From Rusavskia elegans (taxonomy: Eukaryota > Ascomycota > Lecanoromycetes > Teloschistales > Teloschistaceae), in assembly GCA_011316305.1 (NCBI GenBank), contig SAUG01000050.1, positions 310,001 to 374,000 on the forward strand: a DNA stretch of 64,000 nucleotides, given 5' to 3'. The notes under the pieces are model-generated. The model was not told the origin of the DNA. It did no database searches and saw only the letters and a list, made by a program, of their open reading frames with translations. This document shows, piece after piece, positions 45,997-56,481 of this stretch (the first letter of the stretch is position 1; each line of letters opens with the position of its first letter). The position numbers and the translations under genes are program-made.

Positions 45997-47286
45997 ATGG
46001 TGTACTTCATGAACCTCATTTGGCCACTGGTGTTGCCGTCTCTGGCATGGACTTCTTCCATTCCTCGTTGGGATCTTATTCTGCCAGGTCTGAATAATTC
46101 CAACTCTCTGGACGTCAGGTGTAAACCCACGTCCAGTCCACCTGTGAGATACGCCAGCTGTTACAATGCGTGGCATAAAATGCTGGATGATATCCCTGAA
46201 GGCAATATACACTTTCTGGGTCGGCACATTCGCGCCTCTCCAGACACATTGTAAGTCTTTGGATCCACTGGCTCTCCTCTGCTTGTAAACCATGCTGAAC
46301 CTCGTCTTGACAGGAAAACACCCATCCGTTGGCTGAGCCAAGATGGGCAATGTGCAATAGTGTGTAGTCCCCAGCCGCTAAGTCAACGACCACATATCGC
46401 TGACATGTGGGCCCTCAAGGACTTACTGTTGGAAGGTGTTCGGGACCCACGAGGAGAACCGGGGGATGATGCCCACGGTGATTCGATCGTCGAGGCCGCC
46501 CGCCATGTTCTCGAAGGATGTGTCAGGCCTGCGAGTAGAGGTGGCTCTGCAAGATTGTTCAGTGAGTCGCCCACGAGTTCATACGAGTATGTTAAAGGTT
46601 TAGGGCATCATGGGCTCAAGGAGCTAACTCAAGCCCGGAATTGCAGGCGAATGGAATCGGCTGCACCTGGAATTCAGCTATCAGGGGGCGAGGTTGCCGC
46701 ATATGAGATGTGGAGCCCCACTACCCCTGCCACCAGCAAGCACGGTCGGCGACATTAAGAAGAAAGTCGCGCGTGCGATCTCGGCGCTTCCCACGAGCGA
46801 GAGAGTGACCACTTCATACAATCATACGCGCGCACCCGGTCCGGCAGGTGTGAGGCAGGTCACTTATCTGCTTCCGAGACAGGAACCAGCGGGTGAGTTG
46901 TCTAGCATTGCTGTTACGGGACAGGGTCTGCCTGGCGATCGACTATGCTGTCAATTTTCATCTTCATCCACGATGCGTGCGATCGCCCCCATTGATGTTT
47001 CTGATCCTGACGCATCGACACCAGGCGACCCAAATCCCGTTCTCTGGGTGGATATGGGGGGAAATCAAGTGGAGCAATGTTCGGCCTGGGATATCTGGAC
47101 GGCTGCTGTTGCACTCAACACCATATGCGTCCAGAACGGTAGAATAGGCTTGGCGTACAATCTTGGTGAGTCGCTAAATATAAAAGCTTGAAGGTAACTT
47201 GATGAGGAGACATGTGCCTGACAGGTGTTCCAGGCCGCACCCAGCAGATTTATGTCGTGCTTGGCTCTAACCCTGGAGGATTGTAG
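45997..47286 (+). CDS. predicted secreted protein of unknown function
   Basis: Four exons: 45997-46250, 46314-46561, 46647-47165 and 47225-47286, giving 360 residues, all junctions in phase. The N-terminus (MVYFMNLIWPLVLPSLAWTS) is a signal peptide; in-frame ATGs at 45940 and 46009 are alternatives. The mature part begins with Cys-containing blocks: DVRCKPTSSP, RYASCYNAWHKM, then RWLSQDGQCAIVCSPQ, AARHVLEGCVRP and LPHMRCGAPLPLP. The order C..CYxA..DGxCxI..A..CV..C is a layout I associate with fungal secreted proteins of unknown role. The second half is less structured, with QYLLPRQ-like VTYLLPRQEPAG. It may be a wall protein or effector. Nothing nearby explains it. Confidence 0.65.
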
Positions 47287-48630
47287 ATCTGGGAGTTGTA
47301 CACTTAACGGCAATGCGATAGACCAATCGTGTGAAAAGGTTCGTGAATCCTGAGCTGCGCCGGTAGGTTGCAAGAGTCTCCTCCGTCGAGGGATTCCCGC
47401 CTGTTCATTCATCGGTCAATCATTGACCGTCCATCCCCTGAGTAAGTCACACTATGATAACAACGGCACGTTTTATCCTCCGTCATCGAACTACAGAGGA
47501 TACCCCTCTGGAAGCCCCATGATCAGTAGCCCGATGGCCCGGTCTGCCGCTCTTCTTTTGCAACTATGCTTCGCCTCGATCTTCTTCGCCCCGGCCCCCA
47601 GCATGTATAGCTTCAATTCAGCTTTGGAGTTGAGGGGCCTGAAAGCCTAGAATGGTGTATGAATTACAACATGTGTATCCATCAATTTACCAATTAATTC
47701 AAGTACAATAATGAATGGTACTGGCTTTATAACGAAACGCGACGACCAGCCCTTACTTTGAACTACCTTTGATAGATATGGCTCCCCCCGCGACGTGAAC
47801 CAAGTGAAGGTAGACTCGTCAGAGCAAGAACAGATTGCAATGGGAGGCGCACAATAACCGGGACCTCGATGAGGGATGTCCTCCCAGCGATCGCACAGGC
47901 GTTGCCGTACACCTGCCACATTGTCTGCTTTAGCAGCGTACTGTTCAATATAATAATAGGCTTGCAGTGAATTGAAGCTTATCATGTGCACCAGGTGTTT
48001 TAGTTGCCGCGCCCACATTGCAATCTATTCTTGTTCTAACGAGGTAGAGTAGCGCGAAGGTTATCATAACTCGTTTCGGCCGTTTGGAGTGTCCGTAACA
48101 CGGCATCGGACTGAACGCTAGGAAAGCTTGGCCCTTCAATTCTGCAACCCACGAAATCCGTGTTCGACTGGTCCTCATATTGCTGATTCTGCTAAGCTAC
48201 GGGCTGGAATCGCGTTTGAGACCGGCTACAAATACATCATCCGATGTGCTCCATGATGCTGGAAATACGAAGTTGTTGCAATCGTCCTGGCGCATCCGCT
48301 TGTTGTGGGAATAACGATAGTGGCTGCCCGAATTCTACGGGCGTATGGCCTCAAGTATAGGTACAGCACCGTCAAAGTTGATCCGCGTTTGTACGACGTC
48401 AGACTACGGCAAAGCCAAACCGTCAATGCATAAGAATGAGCGACTCAGCAAAATCCGGTGAAAGCAGAACAACTCTTAATAGTAAGCTCGATACATTCGT
48501 CAAGGGCCCCCTTTCCAGCATTCTACAAGCAGCATCAGAGACATTGGATCTACGACTCCTGCTTCTTCAGAGTCTTTTACACCCACTCAACGCTCTTCAA
48601 TCCAACCTGTCTCATTTGCTTCCTCTCAGT
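47287..48630. other. intergenic region with a 17-bp inverted repeat
   Basis: 1.34 kb without a supported coding gene. Frames at 47423-47650 and 47647-48018 lack domains. The 3' part is the promoter and leader of the SDR gene, with a probable leader intron (GTAAGC at 48482 to CTCTCAG ending at 48629). Confidence 0.4.
47413..47429. repeat. inverted repeat CGGTCAAT-C-ATTGACCG
   Basis: Perfect 8-bp arms with one central base. Located about 130 bp after the secreted-protein stop. It may be a dimeric regulator site or a weak hairpin. Confidence 0.45.
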
Positions 48631-49611
48631 ATGTTTGGGGGAAAGAAGTTCCGTCCCGACAAGGATATCCCCGATCTCTCCGGAAAGGTGATCGTCATAA
48701 CCGGCGGTGAGTGGTTCTGTTTCGATACACAAGTGCTCTCAGCTGACAAGATGACAGGCAACAATGGTTTGGGAAAAGAATCCGTGCTTCAGTTAGCTAA
48801 GCATAACCCAGCTCGAATCTTCCTTGCGGCGCGGACGCCGTCGAAAGCCGAAGCCGCGATAGAGGAAGTCAAGAACGCCGTACCGTCGGCCAACATCTCC
48901 TACTTGAAATTGGATTTGTGTTCTTTCAAGTCAATCTCGGCAGCTGCGCAAGAGTTCAAGTCCCATTCTCCACGATTGGATATCTTAATGAACAATGCAG
49001 GCATCATGGCCACACCTCTGGCGGAAACCGAAGACGGCTACGAATCACAATTCGGGACTAACCACATGGGCCATGCGCTGTTCACTAAGCTGCTCATGCC
49101 GATCCTTCTGAAAACTGCCGAGGTGGCAGGGTCGGATGTACGGATCGTGAACCTTAGCAGCGAAGGGCATAATCTTGCACCCCGGCCTCAAGGAATCCTG
49201 TTCGATGAAGCGAAGCTGAAGAAGCAGGGACCATGGGCGCGGTACGGGCAGTCCAAGCTTGCCAACATCTTGTTCACCAAGGAGCTGGCGAGCAGATACC
49301 CGAGCATCACCTCTGTGGCGATTCACCCGGGCCTCATATTGACAGACCTCTACGCACCCAACCAGCAGAGCAACATGCTGCTGAAGTACGGAGTGAAGCT
49401 AATTGGACCGCTATTCATGGCTGACGTCGCGACGGGTGCATGGAACCAGCTGTGGGGAGCTGCAGCGAAGAAGACTGAAGTGATCAGTGGAAATTACTAC
49501 ACGCCGGTTGGAGCATGCAGCCAGGGCAGCAAATGGGCGCAGAAGAAGGATCTTGCACAAGAGTTGTGGGCATGGACAGAACAGGAGTTGGCTAGCAAAG
49601 GCTACAATTAA
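48631..49611 (+). CDS. short-chain dehydrogenase/reductase
   Basis: Two exons, 48631-48706 and 48758-49611, giving 309 residues. The intron cuts the NAD(P)-binding TGxxxGxG motif (ITGG|NNGLGKES), so the junction is firm. NNAG follows at residues 110-113, the catalytic Ser lies in IVNLSSEGH and YGQSK gives the YxxxK pair. These retinol-dehydrogenase-like fungal SDRs act on varied alcohols or ketones. The reading frame is open back to an ATG at 48436, but TCTCAG directly before MFGGKKF and a GTAAGC at 48482 suggest a leader intron. I therefore prefer 48631; with the longer start the protein would gain 65 residues. Confidence 0.88.
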   Translation: MFGGKKFRPDKDIPDLSGKVIVITGGEWFCFDTQVLSADKMTGNNGLGKESVLQLAKHNPARIFLAARTPSKAEAAIEEVKNAVPSANISYLKLDLCSFKSISAAAQEFKSHSPRLDILMNNAGIMATPLAETEDGYESQFGTNHMGHALFTKLLMPILLKTAEVAGSDVRIVNLSSEGHNLAPRPQGILFDEAKLKKQGPWARYGQSKLANILFTKELASRYPSITSVAIHPGLILTDLYAPNQQSNMLLKYGVKLIGPLFMADVATGAWNQLWGAAAKKTEVISGNYYTPVGACSQGSKWAQKKDLAQELWAWTEQELASKGYN

Positions 49612-50667
49612 AAAGAGGATCTTCTCAATCCGATGCAGCTTATTGCGCACCATGTCGCCCGTGCCATCCACTCATTGATCCTGGCTGTTTGAGTTCTACA
49701 CTTGCACACTGCATCTGATCAGGCAGTAACGCATGAAAGGCGCGCTCTGGCATCTCACTACTACTTATCCGTACTTGCAGGTCCCGTGGGAATGGAAAAG
49801 GTAAGGTCGGATGCAGCTGGCGAAAACGGTCGAGATGCAAACGCACGACCATCTGACAGGCGCATTGCAGCATCTCAGACGGACAGTAGCGTGCTGCATG
49901 CCGATTACTCCACGATAGATTGAGGTTGTTCGCCCTGCAGCCGATGCATGTCTTTGGCCGTCCGTGAGCCACGATCGGCTTATGTAATCCGGATCTCCGG
50001 CGTTTCATTCGCGGATCTCGATCCCTTCGTGCTCGCTAATCTCGCCGTCTCGCTTCCGACCAGCTGTGGCTGTGGGTGGATCGACTTTATCGACTTCCAA
50101 GAATCCAGTTGACCATTCAGTTTTGTATCGCCGCTTGCAGCATCACCACTGGCAGTCTGAGTCCTTGCCAACGCTTAAAGCCCACTACCAGTACCTCCGC
50201 CCCTATGATTGGCCCAGGCCTTTGGCTCCTCTTGGACTTGTCAACCATAATTCCCATGTGTTTGTATCGAAGTGCTGAGATCATCATTCTTGCGCCTACT
50301 GTGTGTCATTGGCGATCAGATCATGTCCCCACCTGGACAGCATGCTTCGATATTGATGCTTATGCGTGAACCAGATCCTACTTAGTCCAAACTTCCGTCC
50401 CAGAGATGGCGGTCGGCTGGCGCTGTTCTTTAGCTCTACAGCTATGGCCGTTATCGTGCATGATTGCTTGCTCCTTTCTTCCTACGATGCCGTTGCCTTT
50501 CTTTCTGACTTGCAATTGCTGCTGCTCATCCTTATCTTTGTCTTTGTTGTTGCCATGTACTGCCGTTGCTCTCGGGATACAGGACGAAGCAGGCTGTAGA
50601 CGAGTTTTCTGCATCTCCTTTGTCCTTCTCACTCCCAGGAACCTCACCGACACGTACCTGCGGCACC
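49612..50667. promoter_or_regulatory. intergenic region upstream of cryptochrome-DASH
   Basis: 1.06 kb containing the SDR 3' UTR and the cryptochrome promoter. Short frames on both strands have no domain. No element identified. Confidence 0.4.
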
Positions 50668-52731
50668 ATGTCTTCTCCTCGCGTGCTCATCTATCTGTTA
50701 CGACGAGACCTGCGTGTGGTCGATAACCCTATTTTCCATGACATCGCCAAAGTAGCGCAACAATCGCAACATCCTTTCACACACTTGCTGCCCGTCTATG
50801 TCTTCGCTGCCCAGCAAATCGAGGTCTCTGGCTTCTTATCCTCTGACTCAGAGCACTCGCCCTTCCCCGAAGCTCGTTCGCAAGCTGGCGGCTTCTGGAG
50901 ATGTGGGCCACACCGCGCAAAGTTCTTGGCTGAAAGTGTCTGGGATGTGAAGAAACGTCTGGCGAATGTCGGCAGTGGGCTTGAAATCCGTGTGGGCATG
51001 GTCGGGCAGGTTATCAAGGAGTTGCTCGATGCTTTCAAGCAAGACAACACTGAAGTCGCTGCTGTATGGATGACCGAGGAGGAAGGCGTTGAGGAGAAAC
51101 GGGAGGAGAGAGATGTGAGAAAGGCTGTCGAAGGAGCTCAAACGGAATTCAAGCTCTGGACCGATGAGAAGTACTACGTTGATGAGTGAGTCGACTCCCA
51201 TTTTGACTTCAACGGCACATGCTGATGGATCGTAGTCGAGATTTGCCATTCCAGAATCCTCGGCAGCTACCAGATGTCTTCACCACATATCGGAAACAAG
51301 TCGAACCTCTCCGAGAGACCCCTCGACGCTCATTACCTGCGCCGAAGAAACTACTCCCTCTTCCCAATACAATCCCTCCCCAGCCAGCCCCTTTCCACAT
51401 CCCGGAAACTTTGGAGGACACCATCACATCTCTCACCAAGCCCTTGGAACCCAACCTCGGTCTCTCCAACCCGCCGAAATACCCACCAAAAGCAGAGTCT
51501 GCGCACCCTTTCCACGGCGGTGAAACTACCGGCCACGAAAGAATAAAACACCTTATCACAAGCGGCCACATGACAACCTACAAAGACACCCGCAACGGCA
51601 TGCTCGGCCTCGACTTCAGCACCAAGCTCTCCGCCTGGCTCGCCCTCGGCTGCATCACCGCGCGCCAAGTCCACGAATACCTCATCGACTTCGAAGAAGC
51701 CAAAACCGACCTCGGCAAAGGCGCGCACGGGTACGGCAAAGGCGAAAACAAAGGCACGGCCGCTGTACGCTTCGAACTGCTATGGCGAGATTATTTCCGA
51801 TTGGCCACGCGCAAGTTCGGACCACGCCTTTTCCGCATCGAGGGTTTCAAGGAGGATACCTCGTATTCGTGGAAGTATCCCCAGAAGGATCCAGATGTCA
51901 AGCATGCGGTGCAGCGGTTCCTGGAGGGCACGACGGGCAACGGCTTCATTGATGCGAGTATGCGGGAACTTTTCCTGACGGGCTATACGAGTAATCGACT
52001 CCGGCAGAACGTGGCGTCATTCCTCGCGAAACATCTGGGTATCGATTGGCGTATTGGGGCGGAGTGGTATGAGAGTCTGCTGTGCGATTACGATCTGAGT
52101 AACAATTGGGGTAACTGGCAGTATAATGCCGGTGTGGGGAATGATCCGAGGGAGGCGAGGGTTTTTAATCCTGTAAAGCAGGTGTGTTTTGCTTCGCCTT
52201 CCTTCCGCCCCACCCCCTTTCCTCTTCCTTTCTTGGATATAATTCTATGATGTTTACCTGTGCTATACTAATGATTTCTTTGGTTGAAAAAAGGCACACG
52301 ACTACGACCCGAAAGGCGAATACGTAAAGAATTGGATCGAAGAGTTAAGACCCCTCGATGACCCACAACTGCTTTTCCAGCCGTGGAAGATACCGGACGA
52401 TCAGAAGAAGGAAATGGGTCTGGCGGGGATGGAATGGCTCGAACAGCCGTTGAAGAGGATTGAGTTCCATCCCGGTAGGAGCGGTGGCCGAGGTGGAAGA
52501 GGAGGAGGAGGAAGGGGATGGGGAGGAAGGGGAGGAGGAGGGGGACGGGGAGGAGGAGGAGGAGGAGGCGGAGGGGGACGTGGGGGAGGAGGAGGAGGGG
52601 GAGGTGATGGTGGTGGAGGTGGGTCAGGGCCAAACGGAGGATTTCAAGGGAGAGGAAGACAGTATAGATTTAGAGGGCAGAGGAGGATGGGCAATATGGA
52701 TAAAGCGCAGGATATGAATGGCGGGCATTGA
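50668..52731 (+). CDS. cryptochrome DASH with Gly/Arg-rich tail
   Basis: Three exons, 50668-51185, 51236-52181 and 52294-52731, giving 633 residues. The N-terminal photolyase α/β domain begins RVLIYLLRRDLRVVDNPIF. The FAD domain includes GGETTGHERIKHL, NGMLGLDFSTKLSAWLALGC, RFELLWRDYFR, NGFIDASMRELFLTGYTSNR and the DASH-typical WYESLLCDYDLSNNWGNWQY. Cry-DASH proteins bind FAD and MTHF, repair CPDs mainly in single-stranded DNA, and in fungi have photoreceptor or regulatory roles. The last 80 residues are almost pure Gly with Arg (RGG-like), ending in RGRQYRFRGQRRMG, a likely RNA-binding tail known from other fungal DASH proteins. The coding strand there is a (GGA/GGG) purine run. Confidence 0.96.
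52494..52640 (+). repeat. GGA/GGG purine tract in the cryptochrome tail
   Basis: Nearly uninterrupted G-rich GGA/GGG triplets in the sense strand encoding poly-Gly with spaced Arg. Many G-runs make it a G-quadruplex candidate in DNA or mRNA and prone to length variation. Confidence 0.6.
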
Positions 52732-53026
52732 ACCTACAGGAAACGGGTTTGGTATGTATAAAATCACTCATATACAGAGGGCCATTGCAATCGAATAACA
52801 TCAATGACCGCGATGGGATTATCTTGTCTTTCAAACTTTTGTTTTGCCATCCCGACTCAGTAAATGAATCGATTTGCTTTCGAAATATGTCCAGGACACC
52901 TCGCTCGTGCCAATTTAGCTTGATTCTTATGAGAATCGCTCGGCTCTTCGTTTTTTATGATCTGGGCTCCCCAGCGCTTTCTCCCTTTCTCCTAACAACA
53001 TCCTCTCGTATATAGGAAGATCCTCC

Positions 53027-53801
53027 CTATTCAACTTTACTCTCAAAATTCTCGCCCGCGACCAAATCCGGGATGTCGTCGTCGTCATCCTTGTTTTCAT
53101 CCCCGCCGTCCTTCTTCTGCAGGCTCTGGTAGCTCTCGGCCAGTTTCCGGAGCGACGCTAAGCTATCGGGGCCTAGTTGGTTGAGGATGCCGGGCACGAG
53201 TTCGGTGAGTTCTTTGTCTTCGCCGTTGCCGTAGACGGCGAAGGTGTTGGATGGGACGGCGGCGTGGACTGTGTGATTGATGGGGTCAGTTTTGGTGGGG
53301 TTTGCGAAGAAGGAGAAGAAAGGAGGGGGTTGGGGGTTGGTGGGGGGTGGTTGTATATAGATGGGGTAAAATTGAACGGACCTTTTGGCGCAGCGAAGTG
53401 GATGACGTTTCCATCCTCTTTGAACATGTTTACCTCCTCGATGGCTTGGATGGGCTGGACGTTGAGTTTCTTAAGGGACGTTTGCAGTTTTTTGTCGTCG
53501 GTGCCGGAGGTTTTGTGGACTTTCTTTTGCTTTCTTCGCGGTGTGCCTTTGCCGCTACCAACGTAGGAAGAATTGGTCAGTACGGCTTCGTATTTCAGAT
53601 TGTCCGGATTTTCATGTGTCGCGAGGTCTCGAATATGGGGGGATGCGGAAGGATCGATGGATGGCGCTTACCCTGGGCTTGTAATTAGTTGATGTCTTAC
53701 AAAGCTATGCAGGCTTCAAAGAAGCTCTGTAGCTGACAATGGCACAGGTACTCACCAATTCGTACCGACTGCTGCATCTTTGCTAGCTTTGCTTGATCCA
53801 T
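53027..53801 (-). CDS. EGD1: nascent polypeptide-associated complex subunit beta (NAC-beta)
   Basis: Model: 53801-53756, a single base 53672, 53554-53382 and 53268-53027, giving 153 residues, normal for Egd1. NAC-beta binds ribosomes and shields nascent chains, pairing with NAC-alpha. Exon 1 encodes [15 protein letters not shown] plus the first base of a Gly codon. The following exon gives [20 protein letters not shown], the ribosome-binding RRKxKK motif, then the NAC domain ([38 protein letters not shown]). Direct joining of exons 1 and 3 shifts the frame. A G between CCCAG and GTAAGC (53672) restores the conserved [10 protein letters not shown]. The acidic tail is [13 protein letters not shown]. 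The last intron has a GTCCGT donor. Confidence 0.92.
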
Positions 53802-54218
53802 GTTGGCGGTTCGCCCAACTCCAATACTCGGGACTCTTGGCGGTCTGTCAGAGAGCAGATACTTTTTCTATTCCGACGAGGCCGCAATGGATTTGTACAG
53901 GGTCGAGGATCAATTAGGGATGAGCGTGGTATATGAATGTTTAAGCTGTCAAGCAATATGGAGAGCCTGAGGTCTCGAGACTCCCAATCACGTTCTAGCC
54001 GAGGCTGTAGGGCTAAGCGAATTGCCTCTCTTAGGGTTCACGTCATTGCTTTGTCCCTTGACCGAGGGGACGTCTTTTGCATCGCATTGAGGAGCACTTT
54101 GCAATTGATGTATCGGAATTCTGCGTATGTACGTGGAGAGAATGACAGCCTGGGATTATCCACCACGACCACACACCATTGCCATGGCATTAGATCCACC
54201 TGCAGGTGCACTGAGTAA
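53802..54218. other. NAC-beta promoter / IPI1 3' region
   Basis: 417 bp between the NAC-beta start and IPI1 stop, both genes on the minus strand. No gene seen. Confidence 0.4.
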
Positions 54219-55319
54219 TCATTGACCATCCAATCCATCAAAGTCCTTCATGCCATCCTTTATAGCCTTCTGTAGACGTGCACTTGCTCGACCAACATCA
54301 CCACCCTCCTGCTTCGCGGCCTTCAGACCAAGTTCAATGGGCTTTTGGAACCTCTTCGCGAACACCCGCTGACGATCAACCCTGTCTTCGAGGATCTGTG
54401 ACTCTTCGTCGGGCGGAGGGCCAAACAGGTTCAAGTAGGCGAAGCAGTTGGACCGTCGAGAGATCATGTGCTGCTCAACGTTATTCAGAGGCCAACCCCA
54501 GCCTGTCGATTGCTCCTGCTCCTGCCGGTGTTCATGAAGACCTGCTTCCACAAACGAGGCCATTGTACTGAGACTCTTCGCCAGTGCCTTTCCATCAGAA
54601 CCCGGGTTTCCTAACGTCGTTGTCTTGATCGATGACCAGGCCTGCGGACTCGATTCCATCGGCCATCCCTGCATAAGGATGAGTGCTTTGAGAATCTTCA
54701 CCCATCCGCCGGCACTTGACGCGAGAGCGTCGCCGACGCAATCCACTGCCCATAGCAGCATGTCCATGGTGGAGCTGCGAATCTCTGCAGCCAAGTGGCT
54801 GATCCCTGCCCGAAGCCAAAGAAGGACTTGGCCAACGTGATCTTCGACATCCGTCGGAGGTAGAGCTCGTAGTAGCGTTAACAGTTGCGCTCGAACGCCG
54901 TTGCTGATATCCAATGTGAGGGGAAGGATCTTCGGGAGCAAGACACTCACAGGCTGTTCTAATGGAGCATTGGTAGGCCTTGTTGCGATGGCTGTGGTGA
55001 GGTAGCTCAGCGAGTCTCTGCGCTGGCTATCGGTACGGGATGTCAATAAGGAGAGGTGATGTGAGAATTGACTTGATGCCGAGGGTGCTGAAGTGGTGAT
55101 GGATTGCTGCTTCAGCACGATGGCTTTTGATTTGAAGCTGGTGTCGGTAAAATTTGCAGGCTTCGGACGGGCCTTGCCCACTTTCAACTTGGGTTTCTGT
55201 GGAGATTATCAGCGTTGAAGTCCTCGATAATCGATGGAAGCACAGCAGGGGGATCGAAAGGAAGGACCTACCTGGAAGTCCTTCTTCTTGTCCTTCTTCT
55301 TCTTCGCACTTGAGCCCAT
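54219..55319 (-). CDS. IPI1: pre-rRNA-processing protein Ipi1 (TEX10 family)
   Basis: Two exons, 55319-55272 and 55196-54219, giving 341 residues. Ipi1 is part of the Rix1 complex needed for ITS2 processing and release of pre-60S particles. The first exon is a Lys-rich nuclear signal (MGSSAKKKKDKKKDFQ). The family start follows: KPKLKVGKARPKPANFTDTS and FKSKAIVLKQQSI. The N-terminal helical repeat region includes LSYLTTAIATRP, VLLPKILPLTLDISNGVR and QVLLWLRAGISHLAAEIRSS, where HEAT-like folding is expected. The C-terminus is charged. Divergent from the 121-residue membrane protein with 190 bp between starts. Confidence 0.92.
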
Positions 55320-55509
55320 AGTAATGGCGGTCGCAATGCGTTACACTGCTTTGTGAAGCTGAGAGTATGGGGCAACATCTGGCTGTGTCGGAGAATGATA
55401 TTAGTGAATGCAATGAATTAAAAGTGCGGTTGGAATAAAATAACCCCCTCACGCCCAAGCTTTTATTAAAAAAGATCAACGTCCTCCCACGTTCCTCCAT
55501 CGTCGACCG

Positions 55510-55875
55510 ATGGCTGGACCTATCGCCTCTCTCAACCTCACCGGCATATACCACTGGCATGAGTGGGAAACGGAGCGGTCGTTCATCTATAGCCTCAGCC
55601 CTGAGCAGATCCAGAATGGCACAATCGATCCGTACATTCTAGCCGCAACCACGTTACTCCATCTCCTGGTCTCAGTCTCACGCCGACTACTCAATACCGA
55701 CATTAGTGCTTTCGAATACTTCCTCCTGTCGATATGCATCATCGCGGCTACAATTGAAGAGGGCGCGTTCTTACTGTTGTTGGTCTACGGCAAGGACAAC
55801 ACATCCCCATTCTTCAAAACCTTCAAAGGATTCCTGTTCATGTCACTGAACATCATCCTACACGGCATACCTTGA
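55510..55875 (+). CDS. small hydrophobic protein of unknown function
   Basis: Single exon, 121 residues, no family recognised. After a polar N-terminus with SLNLTGIYHWHEWETERSFI come hydrophobic segments: DPYILAATTLLHLLVSVSRR, FEYFLLSICIIAATIEEGAF-LLLLV and KGFLFMSLNIILHGIP. Two or three membrane passes are likely. The stop is only 19 bp before the ATG of the roadblock gene, so the promoter of that gene lies within this ORF, or both proteins come from one transcript. It could also be a chance ORF in a leader, but its length and composition argue for a gene. Confidence 0.5.
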   Translation: MAGPIASLNLTGIYHWHEWETERSFIYSLSPEQIQNGTIDPYILAATTLLHLLVSVSRRLLNTDISAFEYFLLSICIIAATIEEGAFLLLLVYGKDNTSPFFKTFKGFLFMSLNIILHGIP

Positions 55876-55894
55876 CATACCAGCATCTAGAGCC

Positions 55895-56481
55895 ATGGTT
55901 CAGTCCGCTGTAAGTGCAGTACTCTCGTCATCAAGCCTTGACTGATACATGAAAGCCTACATCCACACTTGAGAATCTTGCCCGCCTTGCGGCAAAACCT
56001 GGAGTTCAGTCAACACTCGTGCTGTCAACGTCTGATGGCTCCATCATCAAGAGCACTGGTCTACTTGCCGATTCAGCCATTCCAAGCTCGCCGGACCCGT
56101 CGCTAGTCGGAAAGGCTGCCCCCCAAGACAGTAAAGCTTCATCCACAACGCTCCCCAGCAACAGCAACAATCTCTATGAGGGAGGGGAAGGTCGCACCAA
56201 GAGTGCCGAGCATGTGGCCAGGATTGTGTTCAACTTCGTTGCTGCAGCCAAGGACTTCGCTGAAGGCATGGAGAAGGGGGACGACGCAAAACTCTTACGG
56301 ATGAGGACGGGGAAACAGGAGATTGTCATTGTTCCTGGTAAGTCATCCGATGTCGGCTTGCATTGAGACCAGGTTACTGTTGGGCTCAGTCGATCTCCAA
56401 GCATTTTAGACCCCATACTAATGCCCCTACCCAGATTCCAAGTTTCTTTTAGTCGTCATACAAGACGCTCCGTCCGCATGA
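55895..56481 (+). CDS. roadblock/LC7 dynein light chain
   Basis: Three exons: 55895-55909, 55956-56337 and 56435-56481, giving 147 residues. The roadblock domain starts NLARLAAKPGVQSTLVLSTS-DGSIIKSTG and continues after a Ser/Pro insert with ARIVFNFVAAAKDF, GDDAKLLRMRTGKQEIVIVP and, in the last exon, DSKFLLVVIQDAPSA. These proteins dimerise on dynein intermediate chain. The insert between strands (about residues 47-85) is longer than in animal DYNLRB (about 96 residues). The first exon encodes only MVQSA. Starts 19 bp after the preceding stop codon. Confidence 0.9.

Noticed and set aside
48436..48630. In-frame N-terminal extension of the SDR
   Set aside because: A TCTCAG acceptor sits directly before the family-like MFGGKKF start and a GTAAGC donor lies at 48482, so a leader intron is more likely. 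Kept only as an alternative.
53269..53381. Short Pro/Ser-rich minus-strand frame continuing past the NAC-beta exon
   Set aside because: It is the read-through of a 113-bp intron; the NAC domain continues in the next exon ([10 protein letters not shown]).
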